Shown: positions 33,300-44,584 of the stretch, one piece after another | Layout: the number at the start of each line of letters is the position of its first letter | How positions within the stretch are numbered: position 1 is the first letter of the stretch | NCBI GenBank assembly: GCA_940671915.1 | Contig: CALNVZ010003434.1 | Span: 19,517,077 to 19,581,076, forward strand | Origin: Paracentrotus lividus | Lineage: Eukaryota > Echinodermata > Echinoidea > Camarodonta > Echinidae | Direction of reading: 5' to 3' | Length of the DNA stretch: 64,000 nt | Translations under genes and position numbers: made by a program | The notes under the pieces: generated by a model | The model's input: only the letters and a program-made list of their open reading frames with translations | What the model was told of the DNA's origin: nothing | Database searches by the model: none

Positions 33300-36200
33300 C
33301 AAAACCTCTGAAATTAACAGGATGATTCCCATTAGCAAGCAATCTTCTACATTCTGAGCCGGAAAAGCCACAAACAAATCCCAAAAGATCTACTTTTAAA
33401 AAACCCACTATACTAAAATGATCAAAATCAAATTCCATTGCTCGCACTAATTGAATCATGGTATTATAGGATTTTCTGCTAAAAGTCAAATATGCATGGA
33501 ATTCCAAGCAAAGAAAATAAAAATTCATAGTGCAGCCGGTAAAAACCTATACACATGTACTGATACAATTCTTCTGAGATTTCATCTGATTTTACACCTG
33601 ACTGCACTGTAGAGTACTATAGTACAGTAGTGAGTACATCATGCTTAGAAAATGGTTTTCCTTTCTTGAACTAACATGAAGTCCTACTGTCGATTGCATC
33701 GTGACTTTATTTTTTTTTTCTTAGGAAATTTGTAAAGAACACCAAAAAAGCCCTGGCATTCATATAACTTGTGCTTCTTAACCCTCATTCAAATTGACAG
33801 CTTTCAAAGGCATACAAGTTTCTCAGTTTCAGAATAAAATACAGTGCTATCACGAAATTTTGAGGAGAAAAAAAAAAATCGACATTGTATGTCACATATA
33901 AATTATGTTATTCATACTAGGAGTTAAAACTATACAATAAAAGAAAAAGATGTTCATTGATTTATTTTAATTGAAACCAGAGCCAGAAAGACAAACTTGT
34001 ATTACGCTTAAATTCTTTTTTTTTTTTACTTTATTCATTTACTTATTTTTTGCGATGAATTGCCTAAATTGCATTTTTGGAGTTCCATTTTCTTTATCAT
34101 TACTAATAGTTGTACAAACAATATATTTTTATTTTATGTCGCTCTTATGTGATGTTATGTGATAATCTGACTTTAAAGACCATTCATGGGTGAGCCAAAT
34201 CATAAAAATAAGAAAAGATTTGATAATTATATACACTACATGTACCTGTATTTTACATTATTGTGTACAGTGATACAACTTGCAGACAAACATAAAGTAG
34301 ACACTGTAAGACAACAATTTATATTAATTTATATGAATGGATATAAGCTCAAAGGGCATTACATCAAAGTTCCTCACCCTCTTTCTGAAAAACGCTGTCA
34401 TCAGAGCAAACAATTGATCTACAATAATCTACAACTCAAAACTACACTTTCATAAAATTTGGCAAAAGCAAAAGAGAAATAAAACAATGAAATTAAAGTT
34501 GGCAAAAACATATATGGCCGTAATTACAATTTTAATAACAGCATTTACAATGATCAAATTCATGATCTTATTAACCAAATGAAAAGAATATCATGAAGCG
34601 AAGTGAAACTCCTTAATTTCCAACTTGCTCTGTATCTTAAAGCATGTAAAGTAACATATAGGTCAAGTAAAATATGTTTGTATTGAAACCCCAAGATACT
34701 GAGATATAGCAGCAAAAAAAAAAAAAAAAACAGTTACAAAAGTTCTGCATTAATCTTTATGCATTTAATTAAAACTTACAGAAATTAAAAGAGACAGAGG
34801 TTTTACATTTTCCTTGCATTTTTAAGTTTCCATTCATTCATAATCATTTAAAAGGTACTTTATCGATTAGAAAATTGGATGAAAATCAAAATGGTGCTGA
34901 ATGACTAGATGTATATGTACAAGTGGCAAGTGCCTAAAATGATTATTTTAATAAATGATTTCACACCTTGTAGAAATCAAGTACTAATTGACAAATAAAA
35001 TATACAATTTATACATCAAAACGTCATATGATGTTGTAAGTCCTGTTTGCCTATGACTGGTCAAATTGTCCGTGGCAGTTACTCACACTCACTCAATCCC
35101 AAGACTCTTCCGGAGTCGCTGGGGGGGGGGGGGGGGGACTTGAGAGAGGAGAAGAAGCCACATTTTCCCCTCAACGCTTACCTGTCAATTGCAGTACTGC
35201 AGTTGTAGTTCTGGCATTGTCATTACTGCTTGTGACAAAAACAGGTTTTGCTTATACCTTTTGTCATGTATGGAACCATTCAGTTTCATACAATCTCAAA
35301 AAATCATGTTCATGCAATAAAATACTTTTTACAGAAAAGACAGTACTTTAATAATAAGAAGTATGGTACACTGTTTGACTAATCCCCAATTTGCATCTCC
35401 CAAAGATTTATTTATTTGATTTTTTGTCTTCTTCTGACCTTCCTTGCGCATAGACAAGAGAACATAATTATATAACACTCCTTGGATATCCCCTCAAACC
35501 TCGAAAGATATTAGTTTTCATCATACCTGTCTAAAAATTCATCTACGTTTTATCACTTTCGCTAAGAGTTAGAGCTTGGGAAATAAAACAATTTAATCAC
35601 AATGTTGTGAAGATAGTTACAAAAGTATCCTCCCAACATGTGTATAACAAGTGCTATTCTATGTGCAAACCATGAGGAAAGATTTAGAGCTTTGTTCCTT
35701 GTTCATTTTTGTTTTGTATTTTTATTTTTGTTTTTTATTGGGAATCAAAACAGAGCATGTCACCCATGGCGTTGTGCATTATGTAAAACAAGAAAAGCAA
35801 AAGTGAATGAAATGCAGATTTCAACAGAGTAAGAGTAGGTAAAGGTGCCACTTACATATGTATCAAAGTATACCACCAAATATACACATTCTGAATAACA
35901 AAAGTGAAAAATATATGACATGGTATGTAACTAATAACATTATACAAATGTAGCGTATGTATGAAGCCAAACAAGATTAAAATGTACAAATGTCATATGA
36001 GTAGCAAACATTCTAATAACAAAATTTTATTGTTATTTTATTTTTCTTAATTATTTTATTTTTTATTTACAAGGAAACTCATGGCCTAATATTAACATGA
36101 TCACATTTAAATAAAGTCATTTTCATAATTTCACTGTTATATGTTACATTTGTTGAAATATAGAAGTGCTTTTGATCATATTCTTTAGAACACATTTAAC

Positions 36201-37283
36201 ACCCTCTCATTATACATGTATAGCATTGTATATTACTCAAGCCAAAATATGGATTACTAGATAACTATTAAAAACATATCAAAAGATTCAATTACCAGTA
36301 TATACATACATTTGCCATGAATGAAAAATTGGAGCACACTTCCACTTTTATTTTTAATACAATTTGTTTTAATATGAAAAAAAGAAAGTATTTTCCAAAC
36401 AGATATTAGCAAATATTAAAATGAAAGGCCCTTGAGCAAAAGTTGATAGAGCGTTAACAAAATATTCTGAAATAAAATTTAGCTCTTTTAGGGGTGGACC
36501 TTTACTCAGTGTTCATGCAGCAGAAGCAGAATTTTTACTATGACGGTATAGAATCTTGTTCCAAACCCTTGACCAATTCAACATCAAAACCACTATTTCT
36601 TCTTTAAGTGGTTCTTTACTGGAAATTGCTGTACGGGGTGCAGCAACTCACTGTTAAGATATAAATAAGCTCTCACTAAACCCTAGACCAAAGCCGCGTT
36701 GGACTACTCTTTTCTTGTATGAAGCTTCACTGAATGCTGCTTTAATGGATCCCAAACTCTTGATCAAATCCAGGTTACTCTTTCTTGGGCAGTTCTTTAC
36801 TGGACGATGCTGAAGCTGGTGAATAATAGGTACAAAGGAGCCAATCCCAAACGCTATTTAGACCAAATCCATACTGGATTACTCTTTCTTAGGTTGTTCT
36901 CTACTAGACGAAGCTGTAGCGAGTGCAACAACTTGCCGAGTAGGTACAAAGCAGCAGATCCCAAACCCTATACAGACCAAGTCCATACTGGATTACTCTT
37001 TCTTTGTTCTTTACTGGACGTTGCTGTAGCGAGTGCAACAACTTGCTGAGTAGGTGCAAAGGACCTGATCCCAAACCTTATATAGACCAAATCTACATCA
37101 GATTATTCTTTCTTACGCGGTTATTTACTAGATTTAGCTGATCCAAAAGATAGAGACCAAATATACACTCTTTCTTGGGCGGTTCTTTACTGGACGTTGA
37201 TGTAGCGGGTGCAACAACTTGCTTAGTAAGTACAAAGGACCTGATCCCAAACCTATATGTATGTAGACCAAATCTATTTCAGG
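33300..37283 (-). other. RSRC2: RSRC2 3' UTR / downstream region
   Basis: AT-rich, free of recognisable coding sequence. The part next to the stop codon (36,490-37,283) is a degenerate tandem repeat of the last coding exon. A sequence at 33,785-33,860 recurs in an RSRC2 intron at 38,518-38,600. A G run lies at 35,120. The length of the real 3' UTR is not known. Confidence 0.4.
36490..37283 (-). repeat. Tandem 'ghost' copies of the RSRC2 terminal exon
   Basis: About six to seven units of roughly 110 bp follow the stop codon. Each contains a version of the plus-strand block 'ctttcttgggcggttctttactgga', then 'tgtagcgggtgcaac', then a 'ccaaacccta.agaccaaa' segment. These match the coding block for PTQQVAAPATATSSKEPPKK and the preceding FGLGFG region of the genuine exon at 37,284-37,468. 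All copies carry indels or stops. One unit near 37,105-37,165 is internally deleted. Confidence 0.8.
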
Positions 37284-37468
37284 TTACTCTTTCTTGGGTG
37301 GTTCTTTACTGGACGTTGCTGTAGCGGGTGCAGCTACTTGCTGCGTAGGTACCGAGAAGCTGGTTCCAAAGCCTAGTCCGAAGCTGCGTTGAGTATGTGT
37401 CTTGATTCGGGCTGTCTGATAGTCATGGTCTAACTGATCCATCAATTTGGCACTCTCATCTTCACCAC
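37284..37468 (-). CDS. RSRC2: RSRC2 exon 8 (C-terminus and stop)
   Basis: It begins after TTTAG and reads GEDESAKLMDQLDHDY, then QTARIKTHTQRSFGLGFGTS, ending KEPPKKE-stop. The THTQR.(F/M)GLGF block is the conserved end of RSRC2. The tail beyond it (Ala/Pro/Thr/Lys-rich) is longer than in vertebrates. Phase joins exon 7 through a split Gly codon. Confidence 0.92.
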
Positions 37469-40400
37469 CTAAATAATGTAATCATAACAAAGAAATTATT
37501 GTGAGGTAGTTATTTTATCATTGTGTGGGTATTCAAAAATTACAAGGAGTTGCTTTCCAAAGCACCTAAACTTTTCTGTCATGTGATCGGTTTTAATCAT
37601 CTAATCTTCATAAGTACATGTAGTAATAATGAATCAATCGAAGAAGATTTTGAAACCAACTATAATAATGGAATATACATCTTCATACGTGATTCATACA
37701 AAAGTAATTTGGAATCTTCAATTGTGGAAAAAAATTGTCTCAAAATAGTTGGGAAATGTTTATTACTATGATCCTACAGACAGTTGTATGCTGTAGGGTT
37801 TCAAAAGAACCAAATTTATAAGAAATTAACTGAATCTTGCTGAGAGTCATATGCACTGAAAATGCATATATTTCACTTCATATAAATATTATTTGCCAGA
37901 ACATTTCAACTGTTTTTGCCATATTATGACTATGAGAACATTTGAAGAGCAATCGTAAGCAGTGGATCTTTAATAATATTTTTAAAAATTGTTGTAATGG
38001 TACATAGACAAAATGGTTATGGTACACCAAATTCCCATGAAAATGGTTTTACAAGATGTACAAGACTTGAAAGTAATGAGTCAGCAAGCGGCACGGTCAA
38101 AAATTTCACGCACTGGAATGGTCGTGGAAAAAGTCAAGGCGGTTGGATTCCACCTCCCAGTAGGAGTAGGGTTAATGTCATGAAGGTAGGGTGAAATAGC
38201 AAGGACAAAATGGGTGAAAGGAATTTATAGGAGCGAAGGTGATCTCACCTGCACTTGTTTCAGCAGCACCAGCAGCTTCACCCTTGATACCCATGAGACG
38301 TCTGAACTTGGCACTGGTAGCAGAATCACCAAACGATGTCTTCTCCCAGTTGTTGCTTGAATGCACAGGCTTGGTTTCCTACAAAAGATATGAAGATTTA
38401 TACATCATGCAAATAATTCACTGGCTGTATTCATTCACCATACACTCATAGTGAAAGCATTGCACATTTGCAGAAACCATAGACAAAATGGTTAGTTGAT
38501 TTTGCCTGACTTTTACCCAATTCAGTTTGACAGCTTCAACAAGCATATAAGTTCTTCATTTTCAGAATAAATATCAGGTTGCTAAATATTTCAGGGGAGG
38601 AGGGCTAGCCACAGGCTATTGAGGGTTTGGGGACCCGAACTGTCATGTTGGCATTATTCCTGCGTTCACATACATATACACTTATCACTTATATTATTCA
38701 AGAGTAAATTAATGTACTGGATTTTATACTAAAATTTTAAATCTTGAATTTTTCCTACCTCGACTGGCTTCTTCGATGACCAGAGTTGTTTCCTCTTCTT
38801 CTCCTGCTCTGCATAATGGACGGGGTTGACAGCCATAGGATTGTAGAAGTTTGGCACTGCTATGCCTGTCTGAGCAAGAACCTATGGAATATACAACAAA
38901 GATGAATGAAATAATTTTTCAAATGAGGTGGTGATTTGTTGGATTCCGTTGGATTTTTTTTTTTTTCCTTCAGAAATTACTTTTTGTTCACTACCAGAAC
39001 AAAATCAAAGTTATATTGATTTCTAATGATTTATTTCTGATCATGATGATAAAAAATACCAGTATTTGTAGGCAATTATATGCAAAAAAATGATGTTATT
39101 TGTACATTTACTCTAATTTTTTTTTATAATTCACTTTCAATCAACTTATTACATCACACCAATATGTACATGCATATTAATATTGTCATCCATCATACCC
39201 ACACATATGTGTACATACAGAAGTTTGACCTGAACTCAGTACTTTCAGGTTGACTGCCATACTATAGGTGTCAATTTTGGTATATATTCAAAATGTGCGG
39301 GAGAAGCAAAAGAAAGAATAAACATAAGATGAACCAAAAATTTGGGGTGGTTGAAAATCAGACAAAATTCCAGAGAGGAGCACTGTGACCCCCTCCACCC
39401 CCAACCCTCCAGTGTTTGGGAAGAGTAAATTGGCTTACCTGAGCATGAACAGCAGCTGCTGCTGCCTGCAGAGCTATCTGAGGGTTAACAGTTGATGCAG
39501 CAGCCAGAGCTACAGGGTTAGTGGCAGCATTGAGAGCTGCTGCTATTGCTGCTGCTTCTGTGAAGACAAACACAAAGATAGATTCTCCAGTAACTTGATG
39601 CAAGATTCTCTGGGATTGTTTACAATACACGCCCATTAGAATGAGCACAGACACAACCAGATTTTGTTCTAACAAAATTATTAAAGCTGGTGTATAGTTT
39701 CGGGAGAAAGAAAAATTAATTTTGATTCACATTAAGATAAATTATGAAAGATTGAATCCAAGAACTATAATAAAGCAAAATTATAGTACTTGAAATCTCG
39801 TTGTAGTGTCTTTATTTCATAATATAAGGATAAAAAAGATAAGTCAGGGACCCGTCTCAAGTTAGCGCTCATGTGGAAAACCAATGGGGATTCTCTTGCA
39901 TGGGTGTTACACACAGATCGTTTGCACTAATTCACGCCGTAACCTTCGGCGTCCGAACTTGTCAGCATGGTCTAAACGGCAGTTAAGTTACCCTTCATTC
40001 AAACAATTTCAACAAAATTCATTGGAAATAATGAAAGGAATGTCACAAGATCTCTCACACATATATTTTAGTGCAATGTGGACAACATGTAACTATATTT
40101 GATCGGTTTTGTGCCAATTCCTTTTTTGTTACCAAAACTATACACCAGGTTTAAGCTTGGTCTACTAGGAACTTTCACTGGGTGTAGACTGTACTTTGTT
40201 GGATTTATTCTACAGTGTTTAGGGAGTTTCATTCATTATGCTAGGCATTTTGTGTTGGAGACAGCATATGCTTAACAACATGCTTCATGGAGAGCTCCTA
40301 AAAAAGTTGACAAAAAGCAACGATGATGCAGCTTGCTGAATCCTGCAATCGACACCCAGCCATGGCTACCAGCCGTTACATCAGGTGGGAACCCATGGGC

Positions 40401-43400
40401 GTTAGGGTGTGCTAGAGAGCGCAGAACCTCCTTGGACATTTTGAAAACTGATGGAAGTGTAGTGTGCACAGACAAGCTGGAAAATTGCATGCTTGACAGT
40501 GATAATTGGAGGATACATACTACATGTAGGTCTCTACATATTAGCCCACCTGGTAAGAAGGTACAATACATGAATAGACAATTTCACATGTAAGTTGAAC
40601 CTATTAAGTCACCCTCTTTTGGATGGTGATGTCAAAGGTAGTAAATAATCTGATTGCTAAATAGCTCTACTAAGATCATCTTAACAAACCAACCAATATA
40701 AACATACCTTTCTGTGCAGAAGCCTTCTTATCTTCCACCTTCTCCTCTTCTTTTGGACCGCTTTTCTTCAATTCCTCCTTCTCTCTCCCTCTTGAAGCTG
40801 TTTGGCACGTTCAATCTCCTTGCCAACTGCTCCTCGTGCGCATCCATGGCCGAGTCACTTTCGATGAAGAGAACGACCGCCGATGGCGTCTCACGGGGGA
40901 TCGAGTGCGGGATTCGCGCCTGTACGGCTTTCTGACAAGGCGAGCGCGAACGGGATCGACGACGGCGTCTGGGCGGCGTCCTGGACCCTGGAGGTCAAGA
41001 AATTTTACAGGGAATCAGAGATGGGAAAGTAAGTCTTTTGAGTGATGTTAATAGTTGTTTGGTTCCTTATTCCCGTCATTTCAAAAGAACTGGGCGGTGT
41101 CCCGGACCCTAGGAGGGTTGAGAAATTTACACTGATTCTGAAATGGAATGTGAGTTCTATGTGTAAATTGTTTCTTGTACTCTTTCAAAAGCAGATGCTA
41201 ATCATATTAAAATGGATGTGCAATGGGAATGTGGTTTTTAATTATAAGAACATGTTAACTGGTGTTATTTCCTTGAAATCTACTAGTAAATCCTCATATC
41301 TGGTTTTTCAAAAATTGATAAAGGAAATCAACTCATATGTGTTTTATAGAGTTTTACCAGGTGGTCTTTACAGCAGTTCAATATTGATGAAATTAAATTG
41401 AAAATAATCATTAAATTCCAATTGTCATTACATATTCATGTAAGTTTTGGGCATATTTATAGGCTAAAGAGGAACAATATCTGAACATGGTAATCAAGGA
41501 AAATGCATTTCTTAAACTCTACAGCTTTGACATGCATAAGGCTTCCTGACTGTGTATGTTTACATCCATTTTAAGAATATTTTTCCATTCAAAAATAGCT
41601 TGGAACAAATGGTTATTACCTTGTCCTGCGGCGGGGTGGTGGTGACCTTCTCCTTAGACCTTGAGCGGGAATCGTGACCTTCCTTTGACCTCGTGGGGAC
41701 CTCTTCTCTTCCTCCCTTGACCTGCTCCGCTCCTCCGTCTCCCTTAGAAGACCTGACCTTGACCGTGATCTTGACAGTGAAACCTTGAGTTGGACCTTGT
41801 CCTTTCTCTTTTTCTTGTGGGTGTTGAGCGGCGCTTGCTGAACTTTCTCCTCTGCTCCACTGTCCGTTCCCAGAAGATAAGCTCAGGCTGCGGGAGTGGC
41901 GTGACCGGGCCTGTTGGGGAAAAGGGGCTTAGTTTCAAGGGATAAGCCAACAAAAAGTGTTTAGCGTTATCAACAGAAAGAGGAGTAAGGGATAGATTAA
42001 AGGGTGGGGGGGGGGGTTGATGTGGTGATCTTATTAAATTAATATATAAGTTCACCTGCTAGAAAGACACATCTTTCACATCAACTAACACGTAACATGT
42101 CAGGCAAGTCCCAAATATTTTGTTCTATATGTATGTCACCATTTACATCTACATGTATCTTACTGTCATTCTAAAATCTAAAATATTAAATATAGTCATG
42201 CTGTGACCGGTTTTGACTCGACTCCAGTTCAAACATGGTCCATTCCAGCAAACAGCCAAGACCCTACGGCACATATTGTTTGTTCAAGACATCTTGGAAC
42301 AAATTCTAATACAAATTTTACCATGTCAAATCGACTATTGGTGACACTCAGAGAGCCAATTTCACAACATTCCCTGAATATCTGAAGAACTGAAACTCTG
42401 CGACCAGAACAGACAGGATCCAACAATGTGTAATGTAATGCGGGAATCAACTGGACAGAAGGCCTTTCAGTGCAGGCTATAAAGAAGTGTCTTCGGAAAG
42501 TCTTGAAGCATGGTGGTTTCTCAAACACACCAAGTTCCACTTCATGCGTGGGACAATACAGAAATCTCTTGAATCTTTCTTTACAATTTTTACAAAAATC
42601 AATTGACCCTTTCAACAGGATTGATTGATAAATGCCATTGTTGCTCAATGAGTATTTCACCAAATGAAATTTTTTAACTATGTCAATACAAGATTTTTTT
42701 ATTTTTTATTTGTTGGTTAAGCTTTATAGTCGTCTCTTCTTAGGTGTAGCTCGGTGATAAAATGCATTTTATTTTTAATCCTACAAAAACCTTTCAGCAA
42801 AAATCCAAGCTGATGTGCAAAAATCTTGTGAGTTTATCAGATCATTTAAATGAAAACATGAACTCAATTAAATTAAATTATCAAGCTGCGGCAAGGACAA
42901 AATTCATCGTTTAGGCAGGTTGGTAAAACAGTAAATAATTTTTACCATTTTCAAAACAAACAAACTTGTGCTCCTTATATTGGCACCATGTTTTTTCACA
43001 ATATTTCATTTCATTTCATTTATTTATTCAACCATCAATACAAAGTAAAAACCAAATTGATATTTTTACCACAAAAAAACGATGGTTTGGTGACCTTGGA
43101 GAAAGCAGAGCTTATAAAAAGGGGCCACTAATATTCTGTATGACAAAATAAGATGTTTGTTGATACATTCAGCCTCACCAGACTCAACACCTGAACAGAT
43201 GCCTGATTAATGTGCAGGCACATATCCATGTCCAAATGGAGTCTGTGATTGCAGACTAATGCCTAATTGGTACAGGACAGCAATGTGCCATCAACTTTAT
43301 CACATAAATGACCATAATTAAAGGTCGGTCCCTTGTTATGATATTAGTATGACTACATTTACACCTGTAACACTTGACATGCTTTGGCCGAGGGGACTGC

Positions 43401-44538
43401 CACAGTTGACTTTTGAAAATAGGAAAGGGACGTAGCCTCAAAGAAAAAATTGGAGGGAGGGCAAAACTAAAAATTGTAACGAGTCCAGTCAACCAGTAAG
43501 TTTATAAATAATAGGGGACACACAGCACTGTTCCGCCCCTGGATCCGCCAAGTGTTGTGTGTGATCGAAACTATATGTATCTAAACAACATAGCAGTCTA
43601 CATGTAGCTTTTCAATCTGCAGTACCGGGTAAATAAAGACTTTAAACATTGTAATCAATGGAAAAGTGACATTAAAACAATGTTGGACACTATAAAAGCT
43701 AATGTAGTCCACACAGACTGAATGACAAAGTACATTCTCTTCACAACTATGCTCAGTCTCTTACCAGACAACTGGACACACACTTACACACCCCATCGGT
43801 TATTACCCCCCAAATATTCACCTTGATCTCACCGACATGTCAGTTCCGTTGTGACAGAACCTACGGGTGGTTCTGGCACCATTGCAGTAGGAGTAGGAGG
43901 AGAATGAAGAGTGTAGGTTGTACTGCTATGCTCCCTTGCTAGGGGCCATGGCCGGCCGCTGGTTCACTCTTCGGCACACACTCTCTTGAAGTTTATCATC
44001 GGGCTGAATGCACAATTGGTTTTGGGTACGGCACAAAGCACATTACTACCAACTTTCTTAAGACTTGGAACTCTCTTTCATACACTTTGATGTTGTTGTA
44101 GTGTGTACTGTACATGTATGCGTACATTTTGAACCTCAAAAACGATGCTCTTTTGTGTAAATGGTGAGAATGTGTATATAAACTTTGACCCCTTTTTCAG
44201 AAATTGATCAATGAGATGCATGCATATCAGCAACTTTCATATTTTCATTGATTAAAATACATATTTACTAATCAGAAAATTAATGTCTCTTTCATAATTT
44301 TTGAACTATTCTTATGCCCCCTACATGTTTCTCTAATTCGTGAAATAACAAACATGCCAGTTTTTCACAAATCCTTAATAAACTAAGCATTGTTTGCATC
44401 TGATATTGTGAACTCTCATGCTTTATCAAAATAAACGAAATTAGCTGATAATAGTTTGAAACCAACACGAGAGACAGACAAAGAGAGAGTTGGAGAGAGA
44501 GCTAGAGAGAGAGAGAGGGGGGGGGGGGAAGAAGAGCT

Positions 44539-44584
<46 letters not shown>

